Assembly (NCBI RefSeq): GCF_016834655.1 | Contig: NZ_JAENHP010000019.1 | Span: 1 to 64,000, forward strand | Length of the DNA: 64,000 nt | Source of the DNA: Paractinoplanes ovalisporus | GTDB taxonomy: Bacteria > Actinomycetota > Actinomycetes > Mycobacteriales > Micromonosporaceae | Direction: 5' to 3' | In this document: in pieces, positions 49,149 through 57,234 of the stretch | Layout of the letters: each line of letters begins with the position of its first letter | Numbering within the stretch: position 1 is the first letter of the stretch | The notes under the pieces: generated by a model | Databases searched by the model: none | What the model was told of the DNA's origin: nothing | Seen by the model: the letters and a program-made list of their open reading frames with translations, nothing else | Position numbers and translations under genes: made by a program

Positions 49149-51226
49149 TGCTGCGCCGTCTGGCAACCCTGAGCGTCGCGGGTGCGGCTCTGCTCGTCAC
49201 CCCGTCCGTGGCCGTGGCCGGGGGAGGGTCCCCCGCCCAGCCGCTGCCGCCGTCCTCCGACTTCCAGAAGGTCACCCTCAACGACTTCCCGGGCGAGCCG
49301 ATCGCCATCGCCGTGCTGCCCGACAAGCGGGTGCTGCACACGGCGCGCGGGGGCGAGGTCCGCATCCACGAGCCGGCCACCGGCCGCAACGTTCTGGCCG
49401 CGACCATCCCGGTCTACCTGCACGACGAGGAGGGTGTGCAGGGCATCGCGATCGACCCCGACTTCGAGCACAACAAGTGGGTCTACGTCTACTATTCGCC
49501 GCCCCTGGACACGCCCGCCGACGACCCGAACACCCCGCAGGTCAACGAAGGTGACGCGCCGGCCGAGGGCACCGCGGCCGACTTCGCGCGGTTCAAGGGA
49601 CACATGCAGCTGTCGCGCTACAAGCTTCAGGGCAGCACCCTGAAGCTGAACACCGAGCAGAAGATCATGCAGGTCAACACCGACCGCGGGCAGTGCTGCC
49701 ACGTCGGCGGCAAGATCGACTTCGACAGCAAGGGCAACCTCTACCTGTCGACCGGTGACGACAGCAACCCGTTCTTCTCCGACGGCTACGCCCCGATCGA
49801 CGAGCGCGCGAACCGCAACCCGGTCTTCGACGCCCAGCGCACCGCGGGCAACACCAACGACCTGCGCGGCAAGGTCCTGCGCATCAAGGTGAGCAGCAGC
49901 GGCAAGTACTCGATCCCCAAGGGCAACCTCTTCAAGCCGGGCACACCCAAGACCCGGCCCGAGATCTATGCCATGGGCCTGCGCAACCCGTTCCGGTTCA
50001 CCATCGACCCGCGTACGGACGTGGTCTACGTCGGCGACTACTCGCCCGATGCGCAGACCGCCAACCCGGCGCGCGGCCCGGCCGGTCAGGGTCGCTGGGT
50101 CGCGATCGACAAGCCCGCGAACTACGGCTGGCCGTACTGTGTGGCGCCCGATCAGCCGTACGTGGACTACGACTTCGCCACCGGCACCAGCGGCGCGCCG
50201 TTCAACTGCGCCAAGCCGGTCAACGAGTCGCCCAACAACACCGGCCTGAAGAACCTGCCGCCGGTCGAGAAGCCCGAGGTCATCTACGGGTACGGCGCCA
50301 GCGCGCAGTTCCCCGAGCTGGGCACGGGCGGCATCGGTCCGATGGGCGGGCCGGCCTACGAGTACGACAAGCGCTCGCGCTCGCAGGTCAAGTGGCCCCA
50401 GGCGTTCGACGGCAAGCCGCTGTTCGCCGAGTGGACCCGCGACTACGTCAAGGCCTTCACGCTCGACCGCCGCAACCAGGTGACGAAGATCGAGTCGGTG
50501 CTGCCGGACCTGGTCTTCGACAACCCGATGGATCTGGAGTTCGGCCCCGACGGCGCGCTCTACGTCCTCGAGTACGGCGACGGCTACTTCAACGAGAACC
50601 CGGACGCCCAGCTGGCCCGCTTCGACTTCGTACGCGGCAACCGGACCCCGATCCCGAAGGTGTCGGCCACCCCGACGTCGGGCCAGGCTCCGCTGACCGT
50701 CCAGTTCTCCAGCGCCGGCACCACCGACCCGGACGGCGACGCGCTGAAGTACGCCTGGTACCTCGACAACGACAACAAGGTCGACTCGACCGATCCGAAC
50801 CCGACCTTCACGTTCACCGAGAACGCCGACTACCGCCCGACGCTGAAGGTCACCGACAGCACCGGCCGGTCGGCCTCGGCCGAGGTGATCCTGCCGGTCG
50901 GCACGGCGGCTCCGGTCGTCACGTTCACCACCCCCACCGAGGGGCAGCCGTTCGCCTTCGGTGACACGGTGAACTTCCAGGTGAACGTCGTCGACGACGC
51001 GCCGGTCGACTGCTCGCGGGTCACCGTGACCTACATCCTCGGGCACGACCAGCACGGTCACCCGCTCAGCACGGCGACTGGCTGCACCGGCTCGATCGTC
51101 ACGTTCCTCGACCCCGGACACGCCGGGGCCGGCAACCTGACCGGTGTGTTCGTCGCGTCCTACACGGACACTGGCGTCCCGCCGCAGACGGGCCGCGACA
51201 CGGTGGTTCTCCAGCCGTCGAACTGA
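49148..51226 (+). CDS. exported PQQ-type sugar dehydrogenase-like protein with PKD domain
   Basis: A 692-residue secreted protein. Signal peptide residues 1-25 (AVAGGG) precede a six-bladed GSDH/sorbosone dehydrogenase-like propeller with EEGVQGIAIDPDF, CCHVGGKIDFDSKGNLYLST, YAMGLRNPFRFTIDP and DNPMDLEFGPDGALYVLEYG. From about residue 500 a PKD domain follows (SATPTSGQAPLTVQFSSAGT, then DPDGDALKYAW), then a final beta domain resembling those of ThuA-linked proteins. It may oxidise sugars bound to the cell surface; PQQ dependence is family-level inference. Coupled to the TIM-barrel gene. Confidence 0.88.
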   Translation: MLRRLATLSVAGAALLVTPSVAVAGGGSPAQPLPPSSDFQKVTLNDFPGEPIAIAVLPDKRVLHTARGGEVRIHEPATGRNVLAATIPVYLHDEEGVQGIAIDPDFEHNKWVYVYYSPPLDTPADDPNTPQVNEGDAPAEGTAADFARFKGHMQLSRYKLQGSTLKLNTEQKIMQVNTDRGQCCHVGGKIDFDSKGNLYLSTGDDSNPFFSDGYAPIDERANRNPVFDAQRTAGNTNDLRGKVLRIKVSSSGKYSIPKGNLFKPGTPKTRPEIYAMGLRNPFRFTIDPRTDVVYVGDYSPDAQTANPARGPAGQGRWVAIDKPANYGWPYCVAPDQPYVDYDFATGTSGAPFNCAKPVNESPNNTGLKNLPPVEKPEVIYGYGASAQFPELGTGGIGPMGGPAYEYDKRSRSQVKWPQAFDGKPLFAEWTRDYVKAFTLDRRNQVTKIESVLPDLVFDNPMDLEFGPDGALYVLEYGDGYFNENPDAQLARFDFVRGNRTPIPKVSATPTSGQAPLTVQFSSAGTTDPDGDALKYAWYLDNDNKVDSTDPNPTFTFTENADYRPTLKVTDSTGRSASAEVILPVGTAAPVVTFTTPTEGQPFAFGDTVNFQVNVVDDAPVDCSRVTVTYILGHDQHGHPLSTATGCTGSIVTFLDPGHAGAGNLTGVFVASYTDTGVPPQTGRDTVVLQPSN

Positions 51227-51243
51227 CGCTCGCTCGAATGAGG

Positions 51244-51272
51244 GAAGGCCGGGTCCACGGGGCCCGGCCTTC
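51244..51272 (+). terminator. hairpin after sugar dehydrogenase
   Basis: GAAGGCCGGG (51244-51253) pairs with CCCGGCCTTC (51263-51272) around a 9-nt loop, 17 bp after the stop. Confidence 0.8.
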
Positions 51273-51297
51273 TCAATGCGCAAAGTTTGACTGCCGT

Positions 51298-51319
51298 TCG
51301 TCTCAGCTTTCTTTCAGCT
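51298..51319 (+). promoter_or_regulatory. 11-bp direct repeat upstream of pit copy 1
   Basis: TCGTCTCAGCT (51298-51308) and TTCTTTCAGCT (51309-51319) are adjacent 11-mers sharing TNNNTNCAGCT positions. PhoP boxes of actinomycetes are built from 11-bp direct repeats, so a phosphate-responsive site is conceivable; the bases do not match the GTTCACC consensus well. Confidence 0.25.
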
Positions 51320-51346
51320 CGGCGTTACCGGAGTGACGCTGACGGG

Positions 51347-52567
51347 GTGACAGAGACAACGGTCATTCTGGCCCTGGTGGTGGTCACGGCCCTCGGCTTC
51401 GACTTCACCAACGGGTTCCACGACACGGCGAACGCGATGGCCACGTCCATCGCCACGGGAGCACTGCGGCCGAAGGTGGCCGTTGCCCTCTCCGGCATCC
51501 TCAACCTGATCGGCGCGTTCCTCTCCGTCGAGGTCGCCCTGACCGTCAGCAATGCGGTCGTCCGCATCCAGAACTCGGACGGCACACCCAAGGACAGCCT
51601 GACGTCCGACGGTGGCACGGCATTACTCCTGATCGTGCTGGCCGGTCTGGTCGGCGGCATCGTCTGGAACCTGCTGACCTGGCTGCTCGGCCTGCCCTCG
51701 AGCTCGTCGCACGCGCTGTTCGGCGGGCTCATCGGCGCCACCATCGCGGGCCTGGGCTGGGCCGGGGTCAACTGGAACGGCGACGGCTCCAAGCTCGACG
51801 GTGTGATCGGCAAGGTGATCCTGCCCGCGCTGATGTCCCCGGTGATCGCCGGTGTGGTGGCCGCGGTCGGCACCTGGGTCATCTACAAGGTGACGATCGG
51901 GGTGGCGCAGCGCTTCACCGACAACGGGTTCCGGTGGGGCCAGATCGGCAGCGCCTCGCTGGTCTCGCTGGCCCACGGCACCAACGACGCGCAGAAGACG
52001 ATGGGCGTCATCACCCTGGCCCTCATCGCGACCGGCGACTGGACCGACACCAAGAACATTCCGTTCTGGGTGAAGGCGGCCTGCGCCCTGGCGATCGCGC
52101 TCGGCACCTACCTGGGGGGCTGGAGGATCATCCGTACGCTGGGAAAGGGTCTGGTCGAGATCGCACCCCCGCAGGGCATGGCCGCCGAGTCCGCCTCGGC
52201 CGCGGTCATCCTGGCGTCGAGTCATCTCGGGTTCGCGCTGTCGACCACGCATGTGGCGACCGGCTCGATCCTCGGCTCGGGCGTGGGCAAGCCCGGCGCC
52301 CAGGTGCGCTGGCGGGTGGCCGGTCGCATGGTCGCGGCCTGGCTGATCACGCTCCCGTCGGCCGCGGTCGTCGGCGCGATCATGTGGTACATCGGCAACC
52401 TGCTGGGCGGTGGCCTCGCCGGCGCGGTCGTCGTCTTCGTGCTGCTGCTCGCGGCGGCCGGATACATGTACTGGCACTCCCGCAAGACGCCGGTCGACCA
52501 CAACAACGTCAACGACGAGTGGGACGAGCAGCCTTCGCCGCGCGTGCCCGCCGGCACGGCGAGCTGA
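51347..52567 (+). CDS. pit: low-affinity inorganic phosphate transporter, Pit family (copy 1)
   Basis: A 406-residue membrane transporter with about ten helices. The two family repeats are visible: GFDFTNGFHDTANAMATSIA near the N-terminus and LVSLAHGTNDAQKTMGVITL in the second half. Pit proteins take up metal-phosphate with protons. GTG 51347 aligns with the start of the second copy at 53399. A small membrane protein and a DUF3349 protein follow on the same strand. Nearly the whole sequence is repeated in copy 2, differing mainly at the C-terminus and in scattered positions. Confidence 0.92.
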   Translation: MTETTVILALVVVTALGFDFTNGFHDTANAMATSIATGALRPKVAVALSGILNLIGAFLSVEVALTVSNAVVRIQNSDGTPKDSLTSDGGTALLLIVLAGLVGGIVWNLLTWLLGLPSSSSHALFGGLIGATIAGLGWAGVNWNGDGSKLDGVIGKVILPALMSPVIAGVVAAVGTWVIYKVTIGVAQRFTDNGFRWGQIGSASLVSLAHGTNDAQKTMGVITLALIATGDWTDTKNIPFWVKAACALAIALGTYLGGWRIIRTLGKGLVEIAPPQGMAAESASAAVILASSHLGFALSTTHVATGSILGSGVGKPGAQVRWRVAGRMVAAWLITLPSAAVVGAIMWYIGNLLGGGLAGAVVVFVLLLAAAGYMYWHSRKTPVDHNNVNDEWDEQPSPRVPAGTAS

Positions 52568-52580
52568 GAGGACTGCTGAC

Positions 52581-52892
52581 ATGCACAACCTGGGATTCGC
52601 CCTCGAAGGCGCCTGGAAGGTTCTGGCCGCCAGCCTCATCCTCGGGGCCGGCCTGCCCGCACTGTTCGCGCTCGGCATCCGCTCGCTGGCCTGGGGTGCG
52701 GGCGGCGACGCCGAGGTGCATGAGACGGGAGTCACCGGTCCACGGCCGCGGCCTATCGGTAACGTGGTCGGCTGGATACTCTTCGCGGTTGTCGTGCTCG
52801 GTGTTCTGCTCGGCATCACGTTCATCGTGGCGAGCGGCTTCGGCAAGGCGCTCAGCTTCGAGCACATTTTCCCGACGATCGTCGACAAGTAG
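52581..52892 (+). CDS. small membrane protein linked to Pit (copy 1)
   Basis: A 103-residue protein with two membrane helices: LEGAWKVLAASLILGAGLPA and a second near residues 65-90 (GWILFAVVVLGVLLGITFIV). The loop is short and Pro/Arg-rich and the tail ends FPTIVDK. It starts 13 bp after the pit stop. A close homologue follows the second pit copy at 54628-54924, so the pairing is conserved and it is likely an accessory subunit or regulator of the transporter. No named family is known to me. Confidence 0.8.
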   Translation: MHNLGFALEGAWKVLAASLILGAGLPALFALGIRSLAWGAGGDAEVHETGVTGPRPRPIGNVVGWILFAVVVLGVLLGITFIVASGFGKALSFEHIFPTIVDK

Positions 52893-52902
52893 GGGACCGG
52901 CC

Positions 52903-53220
52903 GTGACCGACAACCGCTCCAACTTCCTGGTCCGGGCCGTCGACTGGTTGCGCGCCGGCTACCCCGGCGGCGTGCCTCGCCAGGACTACGTGGCCCTGCT
53001 CGGCCTGCTGCGCCGCAAGCTGACCGAGGACGAGATCCGCAAGATCGCCGCTGACCTGGCCGAGCAGTCGCTGACCAGCGACGACCCGATCACCGGGGAC
53101 GACATCGAGGCGATGATCAGTGATTCGATGCTGCAGACCGCCACGCCCGCCGACGTCGCGCGGGTCTCGGCCCACCTGGCGGCCGGTGGCTGGCCTCTGG
53201 CGGATCCGCCGATCGAGTGA
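52903..53220 (+). CDS. DUF3349-family protein
   Basis: A 105-residue soluble helical protein. The segment FLVRAVDWLRAGYPGGVPRQ, then DYVALLGLLRRKLTEDEIRKIAADL, is the hallmark of DUF3349, a small actinobacterial family known from mycobacteria with a compact helical fold and no assigned function. GTG 52903 starts 10 bp after the small membrane protein. The second pit unit has no such gene. Confidence 0.8.
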   Translation: MTDNRSNFLVRAVDWLRAGYPGGVPRQDYVALLGLLRRKLTEDEIRKIAADLAEQSLTSDDPITGDDIEAMISDSMLQTATPADVARVSAHLAAGGWPLADPPIE

Positions 53221-53248
53221 TATTTCGGTGAGGTTTCGCACTCGGGGT

Positions 53249-53276
53249 TGCGCCGGGGTCTCCGGACCCTGGCGCA
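53249..53276 (+). terminator. hairpin between the two pit units
   Basis: TGCGCCGGGGTC (53249-53260) pairs with GACCCTGGCGCA (53265-53276) with one G-T pair and a TCCG loop. It ends the first pit operon and so separates the transcription of the two copies. Confidence 0.8.
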
Positions 53277-53398
53277 TCGCTCATGCAAGATGAACATCCG
53301 GTAAACGGTTCGTGAGCGGCGAGGTAACGACCGCGAAATATCAAATTCACAGGAGTTGAACTCTTCTGATCTGATCTTTCGGCAGCGACCCTGACGGT

Positions 53399-54631
53399 GT
53401 GACAGAAACATCGGTGATCCTGGCCTTGGTGGTGGTCACGGCCCTCGGCTTCGACTTCACCAACGGGTTCCACGACACGGCGAACGCGATGGCCACCTCC
53501 ATCGCCACCCGCGCCCTCCGGCCCAAAACGGCCGTTGCCCTCTCCGGCATCCTCAACCTGATCGGCGCCTTCCTGTCGGTCGAGGTCGCGCTGACCGTCA
53601 GCAACGCGGTCGTGCGCATCCAGAACCCCGACGGCACCCCCAAGGCGTCGCTGCTCGCCGACGGTGGCACGGCCCTGCTGCTGATCGTGCTGGCCGGCCT
53701 GATCGGCGGCATCGTCTGGAACCTGTTCACGTGGCTGCTGGGCCTGCCCTCGAGCTCGTCCCACGCGCTGTTCGGCGGTCTGGTCGGCGCGACCATCGCC
53801 GGTCTCGGCTGGGCCGGGGTCAACTGGAACGGCAACGGCACCAAGCTCGACGGGGTCGTGGGCAAGGTGATCCTGCCCGCGCTGATCTCGCCCGTGATCG
53901 CCGGTGTGGTGGCCGCGGTCGGCACCTGGATCATCTACAAGATCACCGTCGGGGTGGCCCAGCGGTTCACCGAGAACGGGTTCCGGTGGGGCCAGATCGG
54001 CAGCGCCTCGCTGGTCTCGCTGGCCCACGGCACCAACGACGCGCAGAAGACGATGGGCGTCATCACGCTCGCGCTGATCGCGGCCGGCGACTGGACGGAC
54101 ACCGGCAGCATCCCGTTCTGGGTGAAGGCGGCCTGTGCGATCGCGATCGCGCTCGGCACCTACCTCGGGGGCTGGCGGATCATCCGTACGCTGGGAAAGG
54201 GTCTGGTCGAGATCTCGCCGCCGCAGGGAATGGCGGCCGAGTCCTCGTCCGCGGCGGTCATCCTGGCGTCCAGTCACCTCGGGTTCGCGCTGTCGACGAC
54301 GCACGTGGCGACCGGCTCGATCCTCGGCTCGGGCGTCGGCAAGCCCGGCGCCCAGGTGCGCTGGCGGGTGGCCGGTCGCATGGTCGCGGCCTGGCTGATC
54401 ACCCTGCCCGCGGCGGCCGTGGTGGGCGCGCTGATGTTCTACCTGGGCGACTTCATCGGCGGCGTGGCCGGCGCGGTCGTCATCTTCGTGCTGCTGCTGG
54501 TCGCGGCGGCGGGCATGTGGGTGCGGTCCCGCTTCACCCCGGTCGACCACACCAACGTCAACGATGAGTGGGACCGGGCTCCGGATGCGGCCGCCCCGGT
54601 CGAGCCTGTTTCTGCCGGGAGTGCCTTGTGA
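53399..54631 (+). CDS. pit: low-affinity inorganic phosphate transporter, Pit family (copy 2)
   Basis: A 410-residue Pit transporter, almost identical to copy 1 through residues 1-370, including GFDFTNGFHDTANAMATSIA and SLVSLAHGTNDAQKTMGVIT. The last membrane segment and the soluble tail (PVDHTNVNDEWDRAPDAAAP) differ. GTG 53399 aligns with the copy 1 start. It has its own 120-bp upstream region distinct from that of copy 1, so the two may respond to different conditions. Its stop overlaps the next GTG. Confidence 0.92.
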   Translation: MTETSVILALVVVTALGFDFTNGFHDTANAMATSIATRALRPKTAVALSGILNLIGAFLSVEVALTVSNAVVRIQNPDGTPKASLLADGGTALLLIVLAGLIGGIVWNLFTWLLGLPSSSSHALFGGLVGATIAGLGWAGVNWNGNGTKLDGVVGKVILPALISPVIAGVVAAVGTWIIYKITVGVAQRFTENGFRWGQIGSASLVSLAHGTNDAQKTMGVITLALIAAGDWTDTGSIPFWVKAACAIAIALGTYLGGWRIIRTLGKGLVEISPPQGMAAESSSAAVILASSHLGFALSTTHVATGSILGSGVGKPGAQVRWRVAGRMVAAWLITLPAAAVVGALMFYLGDFIGGVAGAVVIFVLLLVAAAGMWVRSRFTPVDHTNVNDEWDRAPDAAAPVEPVSAGSAL

Positions 54632-54924
54632 GCAACGTCGGATTCGCCCTCGAAGGCGCCTGGAAGGTCCTGGCCGCCGGTCTGATCCTCGGGGCCGGGC
54701 TGCCGGCACTGTTCGCGCTGGGCATCCGAGCGCTGGCCTGGGGTGCGGGCGGTGACGCCGAGGTGCCGGCCGCACCGCCCCGCCCGGCCGGCAAAGTGCT
54801 GGCCTACGGGCTGTTCGCGGTGGTCGTTCTCGGCGTGTTGCTGGGCATCACGTTCATCGTGGCGAGCGGTTTCGGAAAGACGATCAGTTTCGACCACCTC
54901 TACCCGACGATCGTCGACAAGTAA
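54628..54924 (+). CDS. small membrane protein linked to Pit (copy 2)
   Basis: A 98-residue two-helix membrane protein, closely similar to 52581-52892 (shared GFALEGAWKVLAAGLILGAG and the tail PTIVDK). GTG 54628 overlaps the pit stop (GTGA), giving translational coupling that copy 1 lacks. Its final 25 bp overlap the end of the converging SDR gene. Confidence 0.8.
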   Translation: MSNVGFALEGAWKVLAAGLILGAGLPALFALGIRALAWGAGGDAEVPAAPPRPAGKVLAYGLFAVVVLGVLLGITFIVASGFGKTISFDHLYPTIVDK

Positions 54925-55763
54925 CTGACCCCGGTCATCTCCTCCGACGCCGACCACAGGCGCTGCGCGGTCTGTGGGTCGGTGGCGCTCGGGGCGGGCT
55001 TGACCACGCGCGGGGCGCCGCGCATCTCACCCGGGCCGCCGGGGCCGATGAACTGGCCGCCGGCCACGCCGGGGTCGGTCGCTGCGAACACGGTCGGGCG
55101 GGCGCCGTCGGCGGCTGAAGCGGCGATCAGGCGGTTGCCCAGCAGCAGCGCCAGGCGGTAGAGGCCGGGGCGTGCCTTGCCCTGCAGGCTGGTCGCCGCG
55201 TAGCCGGGGTGGGCCAGCACGCTCCGCACCGGTGAACCGGCAGCGGTCAGGCGGCGCTGCAGCTCCAGGCCGAAGACCGCGTTGGCCAGCTTCGACTGGT
55301 TGTAGGCGGGGCCGGGCTGGTAGCCGCGCGTGGCGTTCAGGTCGTCGAAGTTCAGGCGGCCCTGTTTGTGCAGCGTGGAGCTGACCGTCACCACCCGGTC
55401 GGTGAGGCGGTCGAGCAGCAGGCCGGTCAGCGCGAAGTGCGCCAGGTGGTTGACCGCGAACTGCAGCTCGTAGCCCTGGGCGCTCAGCGTGTGGGGCAGG
55501 CCCATCACCCCGGCGTTGTTGATCAGCACGTCGGCCCGTTCGATGCCGGCCGCGAACGTGCGCACCGAGTCCAGGTCGGCCAGGTCGACCACCCGCACCT
55601 CGCTGCTGCCCGCGGTCAGGCGGGCTTGCGCCGCACGGCCGTTCTTCTCGTCCCGTACGGCCATGATCACGTGAGCGCCACGGTCGGTGAGCGCTCGGGT
55701 CGTGGCGAATCCCAGTCCGCTGTTGGCGCCGGTGACGACGTAGACGGGTGTCATACGGCTCAT
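54900..55763 (-). CDS. short-chain dehydrogenase/reductase (SDR)
   Basis: A 287-residue NAD(P)-dependent oxidoreductase of the classical SDR type, close to the retinol dehydrogenase/WWOX-like group. TGANSGLGFATTRAL binds the cofactor, LINNAGVMG is the NNAG motif, VTVSSTLHKQG carries the catalytic Ser and YNQSKLAN the Tyr/Lys pair. ATG 55763 has GGAGG 4 nt upstream; ATG 55754 is less likely. It diverges from a TetR gene across a palindrome, so it is probably that regulator's target. The substrate is unknown. Confidence 0.92.
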   Translation of the reverse strand: MSRMTPVYVVTGANSGLGFATTRALTDRGAHVIMAVRDEKNGRAAQARLTAGSSEVRVVDLADLDSVRTFAAGIERADVLINNAGVMGLPHTLSAQGYELQFAVNHLAHFALTGLLLDRLTDRVVTVSSTLHKQGRLNFDDLNATRGYQPGPAYNQSKLANAVFGLELQRRLTAAGSPVRSVLAHPGYAATSLQGKARPGLYRLALLLGNRLIAASAADGARPTVFAATDPGVAGGQFIGPGGPGEMRGAPRVVKPAPSATDPQTAQRLWSASEEMTGVSYLSTIVG

Positions 55764-55774
55764 CGTGCCTCCAC

Positions 55775-55789
55775 TGACACAGTGTGTCA
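55775..55789. promoter_or_regulatory. TetR operator candidate
   Basis: TGACACAGTGTGTCA is a perfect 7-bp-arm palindrome centred on G55782, in the 53-bp gap between the divergent SDR and TetR genes. Its place would let one dimer block both promoters. Confidence 0.6.
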
Positions 55790-55816
55790 ACCATGCCATG
55801 GCGTAGCATCGCTGTC

Positions 55817-56413
55817 ATGGTTTCCCTGGCCGAGCGCAAGCGGCAACTCGTGGGCGAGGAACTGCGCGAGATCGCCCTGCAGTTGCTGGCGGCGAAGGGC
55901 TACGACGTCACCACGGTCGACGAGATCGCGGCCGCGGCCGGCATGTCGCGGCGCACGTTCCACCGGTACTACGCCTCGAAGGAGGACGTGGTCATCCAGC
56001 TGCTGGCCGACGTCGGTGAGCAGGTGCGGACCGTGCTGGCCGCGCGTCCGGCGGCCGAGCCCCCGGCGGTGGCGTTGCGGCAGGCGGTCGGCATGGCGAT
56101 CGACTTCTGCGCGGGTCACCACGATCCGGTCAAAATGCTTGCGGTGGTACGGCTGATCCTGGGCACGCCGAGCCTGCACGCCCGCTTCCTGGAGCTTCAG
56201 GCGGGTGCGCAGGCCGAACTGACCGCGGTTCTGGCCGCCCGGCTGGGCGTCGACGGCGACGACATGTTCCCCGAGATGGCCGTCCGGATGGCGCTGACCG
56301 CGTTCGACGCGGCCCTGGAACGGTGGGCGGCCAGCAACGGATCGGCCGACCCGCAGGAGCTGACCGACCGGGCGTTCGCCGTGCTGGAACCCGCGTTGCG
56401 ACCGCCCGCGTGA
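55817..56413 (+). CDS. TetR-family regulator
   Basis: A 198-residue repressor. The N-terminal HTH is typical (ALQLLAAKGYDVTTVDEIAA, then AAGMSRRTFHRYYASKEDVV), followed by a helical ligand-binding domain. TAGCAT at 55804-55809 resembles a -10 element only 7 nt before the ATG, so the mRNA may be leaderless. It diverges from the SDR gene over a 15-bp palindrome and probably controls both. Confidence 0.9.
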   Translation: MVSLAERKRQLVGEELREIALQLLAAKGYDVTTVDEIAAAAGMSRRTFHRYYASKEDVVIQLLADVGEQVRTVLAARPAAEPPAVALRQAVGMAIDFCAGHHDPVKMLAVVRLILGTPSLHARFLELQAGAQAELTAVLAARLGVDGDDMFPEMAVRMALTAFDAALERWAASNGSADPQELTDRAFAVLEPALRPPA

Positions 56414-56436
56414 GCGTCGGGCCGATGGCCGGCGCT

Positions 56437-56476
56437 GCCCCCGGTCTTGTTCGATGAGGCCGGACCTTCCGGGGGC
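56437..56476. terminator. hairpin between TetR and LSDAT genes
   Basis: GCCCCCGG (56437-56444) is the exact complement of CCGGGGGC (56469-56476) in the 80-bp convergent gap. The 24-nt loop is long, so it is a weak candidate. Confidence 0.4.
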
Positions 56477-56493
56477 CCGCGGCGGGCTGTGCG

Positions 56494-57225
56494 CTAGGCC
56501 GGGGGCGCGGAGAGGAGCTCGACGAGGCGGGCCGCCACCTCGCTGTGGTTGGTTACGTCGACGATGCGTACGAACGGATGACCCGCCAGAGACGCCAGGC
56601 GTTCGTCGCGGCACCCGGCCGGATGGGACGCGGCGGCCGCGATTTTGTCGGCCGAGCGACCGGTGCCGGCCAGCACGAGCACGGGACGCCGCTGGGCCAG
56701 GCTGTGCTCGGCGTCGAGGAGCGCGATGTCACCGCCGTTGGCCAGCACGGTGACGCTTGGACAGCCGCCCGCGAGGGTGGAGGCGACGGCGCCCATGTAC
56801 GGGACCTCGTCACCCCACGTGTTGCCGGGCGCCAGCACGAAGTGTGAGTGGTGGCGGTCGAGCGGGGCCGCGTGCGGGTTGGTGCCGGTGTGGCCGGGAT
56901 AGGTGACCGTGCCCAGGGCGGCCACGCCGACCAGCGGGAACGGGGCGCCGGCGGCCCGGGCCGAACCGAGCAGGCGCATCACCCCGGCGTCGGTGCCGCC
57001 GTCGACCGCGACCGCACCGAGGGAACGGATCGCGGGGGCGATCAGGCCGGTGAAGACCGGGGCGAGCGCACTGCCGGTGAGACCGCCCGCGCCGCCGACC
57101 ATGACGAGCACGGGCCGGGGAGCGGGCAGGCCGAGCGACGCGACCGCGGCGGGCACGGCGCCGGGGTCGGTGACGAACGCCGCGACGGCGGTGCGGTCAC
57201 CGGGCCACCGCACCACTGTCGACAT
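56494..57225 (-). CDS. LSDAT-type SLOG-domain protein
   Basis: A 243-residue Rossmann-like protein of the SLOG superfamily, LSDAT (TRPM-SLOG-like, prokaryotic) branch. Motifs are RPVLVMVGGAGGLTG, a conserved VDGGTDAGVMRLLGSARA, HHSHFVLAPGNTWGDEVPYM and TVLANGGDIALLDAEHSL with RPVLVLAGTGRSADKIA. SLOG proteins bind or process nucleotide-derived ligands and recur in stress and conflict systems. Here it is not fused to an effector. It starts 9 bp after the glycerophosphodiesterase stop, implying one transcript. The ligand is unknown. Confidence 0.75.
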   Translation of the reverse strand: MSTVVRWPGDRTAVAAFVTDPGAVPAAVASLGLPAPRPVLVMVGGAGGLTGSALAPVFTGLIAPAIRSLGAVAVDGGTDAGVMRLLGSARAAGAPFPLVGVAALGTVTYPGHTGTNPHAAPLDRHHSHFVLAPGNTWGDEVPYMGAVASTLAGGCPSVTVLANGGDIALLDAEHSLAQRRPVLVLAGTGRSADKIAAAASHPAGCRDERLASLAGHPFVRIVDVTNHSEVAARLVELLSAPPA

Positions 57226-57234
57226 GCTGGAACC

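Noticed and set aside
49124..51283. A 719-codon minus-strand frame over the sugar dehydrogenase gene
   Set aside because: Antisense shadow; low-complexity Val/Arg/Asp sequence, while the plus strand has a signal peptide and propeller motifs.
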